This document shows, piece by piece, positions 9,740 to 16,885 of a DNA stretch of 43,798 nucleotides (position 1 is its first letter; every line of letters starts with the position of its first letter). Below the pieces are notes generated by a model. The model was given only the letters and a program-made list of their open reading frames with translations, had not been told where the DNA came from and ran no database searches. This DNA is from Betaproteobacteria bacterium. Its GTDB lineage: Bacteria > Pseudomonadota > Gammaproteobacteria > Burkholderiales > Thiobacteraceae. The stretch is from positions 1 to 43,798 of the forward strand of contig JANYAU010000015.1 in NCBI GenBank assembly GCA_025361165.1. The letters are read 5' to 3'. Position numbers and translations under genes: made by a program.

Positions 9740-10471
9740 ATGCGCCCCAGCCAACGCCAGCCCGACGAATTGCGCACCGTGCGCATTACCCGCAACTACA
9801 CCAAGCACGCCGAAGGCGCGGTGTTGATCGAATGCGGCGATACCAAAGTCATCTGTACCGCCAGCATCGAAAACAAAGTGCCCGGCTTTCTCAAGGGCAA
9901 GAACCAAGGCTGGCTCACCGCCGAATATGGCATGCTGCCGCGTGCCACCAACACCCGCATCGACCGCGAAGCCGCGCGCGGCAAACAGACCGGCCGCACT
10001 CAAGAAATACAACGCTTGATCGGGCGCTCCCTGCGCGCCGTGGTGGATCTTTCAAAACTTGGCGAGCGCACCTTGCATATCGACTGCGACGTCATTCAAG
10101 CCGATGGCGGCACGCGCACCGCCAGCATCACCGGCGCCTATGTCGCGGTGCACGATGCGATAGCGTATCTGCTCGATCAGAAACTGCTTACGGAAAATCC
10201 GCTGCACGACGCAGTCGCCGCGATCTCGGTGGGCATTTACCAAGGCACGCCGGTGCTGGATTTGGACTACGTTGAAGATTCTAACTGCGACACCGACATG
10301 AATGTCGTCATGACCGGCAGCGGCGGCTTCGTCGAAATTCAAGGCACCGCGGAAGGCGCACCGTTCTCGCATGCCGAGATGAACAGCCTGCTGGCGCTGG
10401 CGGACAAAGGCATCCGCGAGTTGGTCGCGGTGCAGAAGATCGCTTTACAAGCTTTAAATCCAAAGCGTTAA
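9740..10471 (+). CDS. rph: Ribonuclease PH
   Basis: RNase PH trims tRNA 3' ends phosphorolytically. The 243-residue protein begins [26 protein letters not shown] and contains [55 protein letters not shown] and the phosphate/metal region [18 protein letters not shown]. All are intact, so unlike E. coli K-12 rph it appears functional. It heads the rph-rdgB-hemW group. Its TAA stop lies at the edge of a long imperfect inverted repeat. Confidence 0.97.
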   Translation: MRPSQRQPDELRTVRITRNYTKHAEGAVLIECGDTKVICTASIENKVPGFLKGKNQGWLTAEYGMLPRATNTRIDREAARGKQTGRTQEIQRLIGRSLRAVVDLSKLGERTLHIDCDVIQADGGTRTASITGAYVAVHDAIAYLLDQKLLTENPLHDAVAAISVGIYQGTPVLDLDYVEDSNCDTDMNVVMTGSGGFVEIQGTAEGAPFSHAEMNSLLALADKGIRELVAVQKIALQALNPKR

Positions 10472-10551
10472 CCGCTAAGGACGCAAAGTAACGCAAAGGA
10501 AAACAAATCATGAAGATTTCCTTTGCGAACCTTCGTGTCCTTCGCGGTTAA
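10468..10551. repeat. 84-base imperfect inverted repeat between rph and rdgB
   Basis: Arms 10468-10502 and 10517-10551 pair at 29 of 35 positions around a 14-base loop. The outer ends read TTAACCGC and GCGGTTAA. The left end supplies the rph stop codon. A related element lies between tkt and gap (42976-43043), with TTCACCACGG and CCGTGGTTAA ends. Such AACC-headed hairpins are common as dispersed non-coding repeats in environmental proteobacteria. Confidence 0.65.
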
Positions 10552-10599
10552 AATGTTTTTGACTTTCCTCCGCGTACTCTGCAGTGAAGAATGGAAACC

Positions 10600-11199
10600 A
10601 TGAAAAAACTCGTCATCGCCTCCAACAACCCCGGCAAACTGCGCGAGATCGAGCGCATTTTGCAACCGCTGGGCATGGAAATCCTGCCGCAATCCGCGTT
10701 CAATATTCCAGAAGCGGAAGAGCCTTACTGTACTTTCATCGAGAATTGCCTGACCAAAGCGCGCCATGCTTCCGAGCTTTCCGGCCTGCCCGCGCTGGCG
10801 GACGATTCCGGTATCTGTGTCGACGCCTTGAACGGCGCGCCGGGCGTGTATTCCGCGCGCTTCGCCGGCGAGCCGAAATCCGATGATCGTAACAACGAGA
10901 AACTGATCGAGTTGCTCAAACACGAAACCAACCGCAAAGCGCACTACTATTGCGTGATCATCCTGGTGCGCTACCCGCACGACCCGCAACCCATCATCGC
11001 CGAAGGCGCCTGGCATGGCGAGATTATCGACACGCCGCGCGGCAGCGGCGGCTTCGGCTACGACCCGTATTTTCTCGTACCGGCACTAGGCAAGACCGGC
11101 GCGGAATTACCGCTGGACGTGAAAAACGGCATGAGTCATCGCGGCCAAGCGCTGGCTGCCTTGGTCGAAAAGCTGAAAATAGCGAGCGCTGAGGAGTAA
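10600..11199 (+). CDS. rdgB: Non-canonical purine NTP pyrophosphatase (ITP/XTP/dITP)
   Basis: RdgB hydrolyses dITP, ITP and XTP to the monophosphate, keeping deaminated purines out of nucleic acids. The 199-residue protein begins MKKLVIASNNPGKLREIE and carries LADDSGICVDALNGAPGVYSARFAG, GSGGFGYDPYF and MSHRGQAL, all family signatures. An ATG nine bases earlier (10591) is possible, but 10600 has GGAAA at a better distance. rdgB sits between rph and hemW, the usual proteobacterial order, with only 3 bases to hemW. Confidence 0.96.
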   Translation: MKKLVIASNNPGKLREIERILQPLGMEILPQSAFNIPEAEEPYCTFIENCLTKARHASELSGLPALADDSGICVDALNGAPGVYSARFAGEPKSDDRNNEKLIELLKHETNRKAHYYCVIILVRYPHDPQPIIAEGAWHGEIIDTPRGSGGFGYDPYFLVPALGKTGAELPLDVKNGMSHRGQALAALVEKLKIASAEE

Positions 11200-11202
11200 A
11201 GC

Positions 11203-12396
11203 GTGAGCAGCGATGCCGTCGTTATCGGCTTTCCTTCCAAGACGCCACACTTCGACGCCCCGCCGCCGCTCGCGCTCTATGTCCACATCCCCTGGTGCGT
11301 GCGCAAGTGTCCTTATTGTGATTTCAATTCGCACGAAGCGCGCGGCGACATTCCCGAAGACGCCTATCTCGCGGCGCTAACGCACGATCTGGAAGCGGCG
11401 CTGCCGCAAGTGTGGGGGCGGCGCGTGCAGAGCATCTTCTTTGGCGGCGGCACGCCCAGCCTATTGTCCGCCGATGCGCTCGACCGTTTGCTGACCACGA
11501 TCCGCACTTTGTTGCCCGTCGAGCCGCTGGCGGAGATCACGCTCGAAGCCAACCCCGGCACATTCGAGACCGAAAAATTTCGCGGCTTCCGCGCAGCGGG
11601 TGTGAATCGCTTATCGATCGGCATTCAGAGTTTCAATCCCAAACATCTGCAAAGCCTAGGCCGGATACACGACGACCACGAAGCGAAGCGCGCAGTTGAA
11701 ATTGCGCTCACGCTTTTCGACAATATGAATTTGGATTTGATGTACGGCCTGCCGGAACAGCGGATAGAAGAAGCCTTGCACGATATCGATACCGCCATCG
11801 CTTACGGCGTGCCGCATGTCTCGGCGTATCACCTCACGCTCGAACCGAACACGCTATTCCATGCTCACCCGCCCAAGCTGCCGAACGACGACACCGCCGC
11901 CACGATGCAAGTGGAAATCGAAGCGCGGCTCACTGCGGCAGGCTATGGCCATTACGAGACCTCGGCCTTCGCCAAGAAACATCATGAATGCCTGCACAAT
12001 CTCAACTACTGGCATTTCGGCGACTACCTCGGCATCGGTGCGGGAGCGCACAGCAAGCTCACTGCGCAGGATCGCATCACGCGCCGCATGTGCTACAAGC
12101 AGCCCAAAGCCTATATGGAACACGAGTTGACTAGCCATGCGGTACAAGAGCAACACGACATCGACGCCAGTGAACTGGGTTTTGAATTCATGATGAATGC
12201 GCTGCGGCTAACGGCAGGGTTTCCTGTAACGCTATTCCAGGCGCGCACCGGCCTGCCACTTACTAGTGTGGAACGTCCCTTGCGCGAGGCGGAAATGCGT
12301 GGCTTGATTACCCGCGACCTCACCCACATTCGCCCGACGCCGCTCGGGCAGCGCTTTCTAAACGATTTGCTGCAATTGTTTTTAACTCGGTCGTAA
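11203..12396 (+). CDS. hemW: HemW-like radical SAM protein (heme chaperone)
   Basis: The 397-residue protein has the radical SAM cluster motif CVRKCPYC (Cys32, Cys36, Cys39), FFGGGTPSLL, ITLEANPGT and RLSIGIQSFN. The C-terminal HemN-like domain includes YWHFGDYLGIGAGAHS. HemW binds heme and is thought to deliver it to membrane respiratory proteins; it lacks the extra N-terminal region of true coproporphyrinogen dehydrogenase HemN. Start is GTG 11203, with GAGGAG eight bases upstream inside the end of rdgB. Older annotations call this oxygen-independent coproporphyrinogen III oxidase. Confidence 0.94.
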   Translation: MSSDAVVIGFPSKTPHFDAPPPLALYVHIPWCVRKCPYCDFNSHEARGDIPEDAYLAALTHDLEAALPQVWGRRVQSIFFGGGTPSLLSADALDRLLTTIRTLLPVEPLAEITLEANPGTFETEKFRGFRAAGVNRLSIGIQSFNPKHLQSLGRIHDDHEAKRAVEIALTLFDNMNLDLMYGLPEQRIEEALHDIDTAIAYGVPHVSAYHLTLEPNTLFHAHPPKLPNDDTAATMQVEIEARLTAAGYGHYETSAFAKKHHECLHNLNYWHFGDYLGIGAGAHSKLTAQDRITRRMCYKQPKAYMEHELTSHAVQEQHDIDASELGFEFMMNALRLTAGFPVTLFQARTGLPLTSVERPLREAEMRGLITRDLTHIRPTPLGQRFLNDLLQLFLTRS

Positions 12397-12656
12397 ATAT
12401 GTTCGTTGAATGGCGGCTACTGGACACGCCGAACGGCGGTACGTGTCGGAAACGGTCTTTCGCTAATGTCTGACAGGTGCCAGGAACAGGCGGTCGAGTA
12501 TTTCCCCTATAGCAGCCACTCGATTCTCGATCCGTATTATTATCACATATGCGGACACACGACCTCAGGGCGCCCACAATGAATCAAGAAGTTACGGTGC
12601 GTTGACATGTTTTCGATTTTCAATAGTACGGCCCCGGTGGGCCCGTTGAATAACTG
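12397..12656. other. Non-coding boundary between hemW and the cassette array
   Basis: This 260-base stretch has no convincing gene. It ends in G of a GTTATGC core site (12656-12662), which is the left cassette junction. I looked for an integrase gene fragment, an attI site or an upstream attC half and found none that holds up. A short GGCCC/GGGCC stem lies at about 12630-12645, but no R''-like sequence goes with it. Confidence 0.5.
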
Positions 12657-12665
12657 TTATGCCCC

Positions 12666-13250
12666 ATGACATCTAGCACTCACAACTTTAGGCGCGTTCA
12701 AGAGCGCCACTATTCTGCTCATCACATGTTGCTGCGCGTGGCGAGGTTTGAGCTCGCGAAGGCAGAACGGAAGGAGGCGGGCTGGTTCGACAGTACGTTT
12801 GTCGTGCTTACTTTTTCTGCTCTTGCCATTGAAGCTCTCAGCAATGCAATTGGTGATCGAGTCGTTCCAGATTGGAAAGATTTTGAGAGTGCAAGCCCAC
12901 TCGCGAAAGTTCGCCTATTAGCCGAGCGACTTGGCCTTCCATATTCTTCCGACAACGAGCCTTGGAAAACTATTCGATGGTTGGGAAAATTCAGAAATCT
13001 TGTCGCACACCCAAAGCCAGAAATTATATTGGATGACAAGCTCATCACTGAAAGGGGGGCCGACGATAGGCCTTTCGATCCACCAAAGTCAAAGCTTGAA
13101 CGCGAGGTCACGGTAGGAAATGCTAAACGAGCCTTCGATGCAGTTGAAAAGGCCAAACTACTCTTCTGCGAAAAAATCTCCGCCGAAGAACGGTTTGGTC
13201 TTTATTCTGATGGCTGGTCCACTAGTACGAGTCGTCGCCATGGGGCATAA
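12666..13250 (+). CDS. Cassette 1 protein, HEPN-like
   Basis: This is a 194-residue protein of no recognised named family. A mostly helical sequence includes FVVLTFSALAIEALSNAIG near residue 45 and RNLVAH at 110-115. R-N-x3-H matches the catalytic R-x4-6-H motif of HEPN domains, which occur in RNases of toxin-antitoxin and defence systems; HEPN assignment is therefore inference. The ATG lies only 9 bases into the cassette and has no upstream ribosome site, as is usual for first ORFs in cassettes. The TAA stop is part of the attC R'' box. The sequence is visibly more AT-rich than hemW or mtgA, consistent with transfer. In the same cassette the opposite strand carries the intron. Confidence 0.7.
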   Translation: MTSSTHNFRRVQERHYSAHHMLLRVARFELAKAERKEAGWFDSTFVVLTFSALAIEALSNAIGDRVVPDWKDFESASPLAKVRLLAERLGLPYSSDNEPWKTIRWLGKFRNLVAHPKPEIILDDKLITERGADDRPFDPPKSKLEREVTVGNAKRAFDAVEKAKLLFCEKISAEERFGLYSDGWSTSTSRRHGA

Positions 13251-15204
13251 TCGGGTAAGGACCGGCTTCTAACCGGCCCTCCCCACACCACCCGGCATGC
13301 GGGTCCGCACCGGGCGGTTCATCAACAGGGCGCACACGATTGCTTCATGCATAGCCGTGAGCCTTCATCCAAAGATCACGGATACTCACCAGTCCCTGCG
13401 CCTTCAACCAATCGTTCGTCATCCCTACCTGCGTCGCCTGCGATCGCGACAGATGCCAGTAGCTCTTGCTACTGATCCCCGTCAAAATCGCCGTGCGCTT
13501 GCCAACCCCCAGCGCCAGTAAATGGCTGATCTTCGTGCGGCACAAGCGCCACTGTTTCCAGTAGCACATGCGCACACGGCGACGTAGCCATTCATCCAGT
13601 TCGGGGATCGGGCGGTAATATTCTGAGATGCCGAAATAGCTTAGCCAACCCCGCAAATACTGCCCGAGCTTTTGGAACCGATATTGCATCGAGACTCCCC
13701 AGCTGCGCCCCGTCAATTCCCGGATGCGATGCTTGAAGTCCGCGAATGCGGCATCCGACCAGCGTAGCTTGTTCCTCCTAAAGGTGAAGCCGAGAAACAC
13801 GCACTGCTCGATCTTTGCCACTTGGCTCTTGTGCTCGTTGACCGGCAGTTTGAGCCGCCGGTCGAGGTACGCGGTGAGACTGGCCTTGACGCGTTGGCCT
13901 GCGCGCGTGCTCTTGACGAGTACCAGCAGGTCGTCGGCATACCGTGCGAAACGGTGGCCTCTGCCTTCCAGTTCCCGATCCAGATCATCGAGCAGGATGT
14001 TGGCCAACAGCGGCGAGAGGGGGCCGCCTTGCGGCGTCCCCAACTCACTGGGTTGTAGGCTGTCATTGATCAATACGCCTGCCCGCAGGTAGCGGCCGAT
14101 GAGGGCCAGTAATCGCTTGTCGCTGATCCGTCTGGCCACGCGGGCCATGAGGATGTCGTGGTCGACGTTGTCGAAGAATTTCGCCAAGTCGAGATCCACT
14201 GCGATGCGGTATCCGGCCTGGATGTCGGCCTTGACCTGCTGGAGAGCGCCATGGGCAGCGCGTTTTGGTCGGAAGCCGTAACTCGATTCGGAGAATTCCG
14301 GATCGAAGATCGGCGTCATGACTTGGGCGATGGCTTGCTGGATAACCCGGTCTACTACGGTCGGGATGCCCAGCGCGCGTTCTCCTCCGTCCGGTTTCGG
14401 AATACTGACCCGGCGTACCGGTTGCGGTTGATAACGGCCATCACTCAAGGTCTGGCGGATCACCGGCCAATGTGCGCGGGCATACGCCGGGAAGTCTTCG
14501 ATGCGCAGACCGTCAATGCCCGGTGCGCCTCGGTTGGACTTCACGCGGCGCCATGCCTGTTGCAGGTTGGCTGGCGCGAGTACTGCTTGCATCAAGTCTT
14601 CGTGCAAGGCTGGCTGGCTGGCGCAACGCCGTTCCTCGGCTCCCCCGGTCGGGTTCAGTGTCGCGTTCGAGTTGGCCACGGCTCTTCCTTGTCTGTTTAT
14701 GTTCGGCCCTTCGTCGCGCCTGGTGGGCGCGACTACTATGGCCTCTGCTGACTTCTGATCGGTCACGTTGAGGATTGCTCGCCAACGCGCTGTGCGTGTT
14801 GCATCGTTCTCTGCCGGGTTCGCTCGTCTGTGGCTGGCAGCCGCCGCGACGCCTGGGTCTTTATTGTCCAGTGACCCCATCTGGAATTGACGCTGCAACA
14901 TCGCCTCGCTACGCCGATCAGATCTCCCCAGGTAAGAGCATGAACTTTCCGCGCGCAACCGCTGCATTTACCCTGTCTACCGCACCCGCTGGGTTTCGTC
15001 GTCATGTGCCAACTCACCCGCAGACCAGGCCTTCTATGCAATTTCTGTCCGTCGGCTCGCGCTTTTGCACTCGGGCTTCCTCCGCACAAGTCCTCGCGAA
15101 CTTGCACTTGCCGTCGGCTAGTGGTTATCCTTGTCGCATGCGACAAGTCAGGTACTCCCACAGGGGACTTTCACCCCATCAATTCATGCCCATGCTGGGC
15201 GCAC
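13250..15204 (-). mobile_element. Group IIC (attC-type) intron
   Basis: The minus-strand element starts GTGCGCCCAGCATGGGC at 15204, has the domain I signature GGGTGAAAGTCCCC, and ends TTACCCGAT at 13250. Domain V is at 13318-13287: a 9-bp helix (ACCGCCCGG with CCGGGTGGT, one G-U), a 2-base bulge, a 4-bp helix and a GACC loop, with a CGC triad typical of class C. Domain VI follows. The element is 1955 bases long and encodes a reverse transcriptase without an endonuclease domain. Removing it joins GT and TATGC to restore an attC R'' core, the known target of class C-attC introns. The 14767-15204 part is non-coding ribozyme (domains I to III). Confidence 0.88.
13345..14766 (-). CDS. ltrA: Group II intron reverse transcriptase/maturase
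   Basis: The intron-encoded protein supports splicing and target-primed reverse transcription. It contains the RT blocks NRGAPGIDG, SYGFRP, TPQGGPLSP and the catalytic RYADDLLVLV, then a maturase (domain X) with LRGWLSYFGISEYY, and ends DLWMKAHGYA. No HNH endonuclease follows, as expected for class C. The frame is open back to 14967, but that would leave only about 240 bases for ribozyme domains I-III, so I prefer GTG 14766 (473 residues; YADD near residue 276); an ATG at 14880 is another option. The ORF looks intact, so the intron may still be mobile. Confidence 0.9.
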   Translation of the reverse strand: MTDQKSAEAIVVAPTRRDEGPNINRQGRAVANSNATLNPTGGAEERRCASQPALHEDLMQAVLAPANLQQAWRRVKSNRGAPGIDGLRIEDFPAYARAHWPVIRQTLSDGRYQPQPVRRVSIPKPDGGERALGIPTVVDRVIQQAIAQVMTPIFDPEFSESSYGFRPKRAAHGALQQVKADIQAGYRIAVDLDLAKFFDNVDHDILMARVARRISDKRLLALIGRYLRAGVLINDSLQPSELGTPQGGPLSPLLANILLDDLDRELEGRGHRFARYADDLLVLVKSTRAGQRVKASLTAYLDRRLKLPVNEHKSQVAKIEQCVFLGFTFRRNKLRWSDAAFADFKHRIRELTGRSWGVSMQYRFQKLGQYLRGWLSYFGISEYYRPIPELDEWLRRRVRMCYWKQWRLCRTKISHLLALGVGKRTAILTGISSKSYWHLSRSQATQVGMTNDWLKAQGLVSIRDLWMKAHGYA

Positions 15205-15284
15205 ACTCTTCGTTCGAGTGGGACACCTGCCAGCGGGGCTTTTCGTCCCGCTGGCAGGCGCCCCTCAACTCGTGCACGTTAGAC
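15205..15284 (+). other. attC1 recombination site (major part; first 5 bases at 13245-13249)
   Basis: With the intron removed, the top strand reads R'' GCATAAC, 5 bases, L'' GTTCGAG (15212-15218), a stem of 12 bp (CCTGCCAGCGGG with CCCGCTGGCAGG), L' CTCAAC (15264-15269), 8 bases and R' GTTAGAC (15278-15284). L'' pairs with L' except for one extra C, which gives the extrahelical base used by integrases to choose the strand. The total is 85 bases. Confidence 0.85.
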
Positions 15285-15292
15285 ATTCAAAA

Positions 15293-15709
15293 ATGAAGCC
15301 CATCTGCCGTCACTGTCATTTCTTGGCGAAGGAATATCGGGAAGAGAATACCGGTCGTGTTCTCAAGTTTTCTTTAACCAAACTAGAACGAGAGAACGCT
15401 GCGTTATCACCCCAGGAAGTGGTAGCGGCACACTACTCACTGAACTGTCATATGGGCGTTTGGGATGAAGGCGTATCTGGTTCAAAGCAAGAAAGAAACT
15501 CTGTAATTAATGTAACGCCAAGAGCCTCATCCTGTTTCTTTTTTCCATATCATCCAGCTATGCTTTTTGAAGCAGCACGTGAGCTGCAAAAGCGTGCTGA
15601 TGAAAATAGGCAAATGAAAAAATCGAATCTTTACACCCGCATAGGCCTTTGGGTCGCAGCTGGGGCACTCGCAATCAGTGCATTGATGGAGTATTTAAAA
15701 AATGTCTAA
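15293..15709 (+). CDS. Cassette 2 protein with N-terminal CxxC and C-terminal membrane anchor
   Basis: This 138-residue protein belongs to no family I recognise. It begins MKPICRHCHFLAKEYREE, with a possible metal-binding CxxCH, contains a few more cysteines (NCHMGVWDEG, SSCFFF), and ends in a single hydrophobic helix (LYTRIGLWVAAGALAISALM) before a short tail. I chose ATG 15293, nine bases after the core site; the frame continues upstream into attC1, which is not coding. The TAA stop is the TAA of the R'' box GTCTAAC. Relatively AT-rich sequence fits a transferred cassette. Possible roles such as redox or zinc sensing at the membrane are guesses. Confidence 0.7.
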   Translation: MKPICRHCHFLAKEYREENTGRVLKFSLTKLERENAALSPQEVVAAHYSLNCHMGVWDEGVSGSKQERNSVINVTPRASSCFFFPYHPAMLFEAARELQKRADENRQMKKSNLYTRIGLWVAAGALAISALMEYLKNV

Positions 15710-15754
15710 CAGGGCGTTCGATAGGGGCGCGCCAAAAGCGGCGCGCCCCTCAAC
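15704..15754 (+). other. attC2 recombination site (R' missing)
   Basis: R'' GTCTAAC (15704-15710), 5 bases, L'' GTTCGA (15716-15721), a 10-bp stem (GGGGCGCGCC with GGCGCGCCCC, loop AAAAGC) and L' TCAAC (15750-15754). L'' and L' again pair around one unpaired C, and the 5-base R''-L'' spacing equals that of attC1. The expected GTTRRRY core 8 bases further on is absent. There is no T-run, so the hairpin is not an intrinsic terminator. Confidence 0.78.
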
Positions 15755-15872
15755 TTTACTACAAGGGCTTCCCCAAATTTTCAACCGCTGTTGTGCTTTT
15801 ATTTCATCGCCATTTCCTCATCTGATTTCGATCGCGCTGCCTAGTTGTGTAAGAAGGTGAAGGACTGCGAAA

Positions 15873-16115
15873 CTACAAACGGTCATATTGGGCATCTCGC
15901 CCGCCGATGATGCGGCTCACCCGTGAATAATGTAACCCGAAGTGCGCGCCGATTTCCTTCATCTCATAGCCGCCGCTAGCGTAGGCTTGTTCGATCGCCG
16001 TATCCCGTTCCGGATACTTGCGGGCGTAGTGTGCTAGCGGCTTGGGCATTTGCCGGCGCTGGGCGACGGGCACTTCGCTTAAGTCATGCTCCGCTTCTAC
16101 CTTGCGCTGCCCGAA
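15873..16115 (-). pseudogene. C-terminal remnant of a RAYT-like transposase
   Basis: An open frame of about 80 codons with no proper upstream start; the first usable codon is GTG 16073. Its sequence, from VAQRRQMPKPLAHYARKY through EIGAHFGLHYSRVSRIIGG, resembles the C-terminal helix-turn-helix tail of IS200-like REP-associated tyrosine transposases. The catalytic HUH and tyrosine region is missing and a TGA precedes the frame at 16116-16118. A REP-like palindrome lies just beyond its 5' end. It could still be expressed as a 66-residue HTH protein; databases often label such tails as small HTH proteins. Confidence 0.55.
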
Positions 16116-16126
16116 TCATCCGCTGC

Positions 16127-16145
16127 GGGCGAGGCTCGCCCCTAC
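16127..16145 (-). repeat. REP-like palindrome, copy 3 (short form)
   Basis: On the minus strand GTAG (16145-16142) is followed by the 15-base near-palindrome GGGCGAGCCTCGCCC. It matches copies 1 and 2 with the middle bases lost. As in copy 2, the TAG is the stop codon of the gene before it, here mtgA. The transposase remnant lies immediately beyond. Confidence 0.7.
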
Positions 16146-16855
16146 TTCGGCACCGCCACTTGCACCATGCGCGCCTCGATCGTGGCCGTGTGGCGCGCGA
16201 GGTAGGGGGAATTCGGGCGTTTTTCGAAGAAGCGCGGGCGCGGTACCATGGCTGCGAGGCGCGCCGCTTGATACGGGCTGAGATGCGCCGCGCTGGTTTT
16301 GAAGTAGTGGCGCGCGGCGGCTTCGGCGCCGTACACGCCCTCGCCCCATTCGATGACGTTCATATAAATTTCCAGAATGCGGCGCTTGGTCATCATTTTT
16401 TCCAGCATCAGCGTGATGATCGCTTCCTCGCCTTTGCGCAGGTACGAGCGTGTGCCGGAAAGAAATAAGTTCTTCGCCAACTGCTGGCTAATGGTGGAGC
16501 CGCCGGCGACGACATGACCTTTCTTTTCGTTTTTTTTCAGCGCTTTTTCGATGCCCTCCATATCGAAGCCATCGTGTTCGAGAAAGCGCGCGTCCTCGGC
16601 CGCGATCAGCGCGCGTTTAAGATGGATGGAAATTTTATCGTAAGGCACCCAGCGGTATTTCAGCTCCGCATCGTCACCCAGCTTTTCTTGCAACTGCGCC
16701 AGCCGCCGTTCCATGAAGGCCGTGGCGGACGGATTGTGATCCACATACCACCATACATGCGCGAAGATCCATAGCTCATACGCGAGCACCAAGACGAACA
16801 TCAGCGCGATACCGCGCCACAACCAGCGCCAGCAATTTCTTAAAAATCGGCTCAC
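16142..16855 (-). CDS. mtgA: Monofunctional peptidoglycan glycosyltransferase
   Basis: MtgA polymerises lipid II into glycan strands at the inner membrane. The 237-residue protein has one N-terminal membrane helix (about 11-35) and a GT51 domain. The catalytic glutamate E87 lies in the EDARFLEHDG block; GGSTISQQLAKNLFL and RKGEEAIITLMLEKMMTKRRILEIYMN follow, then YGAEAAARHYF. No transpeptidase domain follows, so it is the monofunctional type. It starts 30 bases after aroE and is likely co-transcribed. Its stop codon lies in a REP-like palindrome. Confidence 0.95.
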   Translation of the reverse strand: MSRFLRNCWRWLWRGIALMFVLVLAYELWIFAHVWWYVDHNPSATAFMERRLAQLQEKLGDDAELKYRWVPYDKISIHLKRALIAAEDARFLEHDGFDMEGIEKALKKNEKKGHVVAGGSTISQQLAKNLFLSGTRSYLRKGEEAIITLMLEKMMTKRRILEIYMNVIEWGEGVYGAEAAARHYFKTSAAHLSPYQAARLAAMVPRPRFFEKRPNSPYLARHTATIEARMVQVAVPK

Positions 16856-16885
16856 GAACCAAAACTCTCTTGGCGTCTTGACGGG

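Larger units (their letters stand above)
12657..15278 (+). mobile_element. Integron-type gene cassette 1 (attC split by a group II intron)
   Basis: The cassette starts after G12656 with TTATGCCCC. Its 3' recombination site begins with the exact reverse complement GGGGCATAAC, read as 13242-13249 plus 15205-15206 after removing the intron. It ends at G15278 of the core site GTTAGAC. Complementarity between the cassette's first bases and its own attC R'' box is the diagnostic feature of a circularisable integron cassette. Without the 1955-base intron it measures 667 bases. It carries one ORF that starts 9 bases inside the left edge and stops inside R''. No integrase gene is visible, so this fits a CALIN-type array. 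Confidence 0.85.
15279..15762 (+). mobile_element. Integron-type gene cassette 2 (right end degraded)
   Basis: The cassette begins TTAGAC after G15278, and its attC opens with GTCTAAC (15704-15710), the exact complement of its own left core GTTAGAC. It holds one ORF. The right core site that should close the cassette near 15763 is not recognisable (AAGGGCT there), so the array end has decayed or been cut by a later event. Confidence 0.8.

Noticed and set aside
12320-12577. 85-codon minus-strand frame that could have been an integrase fragment
   Set aside because: It overlaps the hemW 3' end and shows no tyrosine recombinase motif.
12600-12656. Possible attI or attC half to the left of cassette 1
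   Set aside because: A small stem exists, but there is no R''-like box or simple attI signature, so the site cannot be called.
14967-14967. Start of the intron reverse transcriptase at this position
   Set aside because: It would leave too little sequence for ribozyme domains I to III; GTG 14766 is preferred.
15723-15750. Strong hairpin as a transcription terminator
   Set aside because: There is no T-run on either strand, and R'' plus L'' and L' boxes explain it as the stem of attC2.
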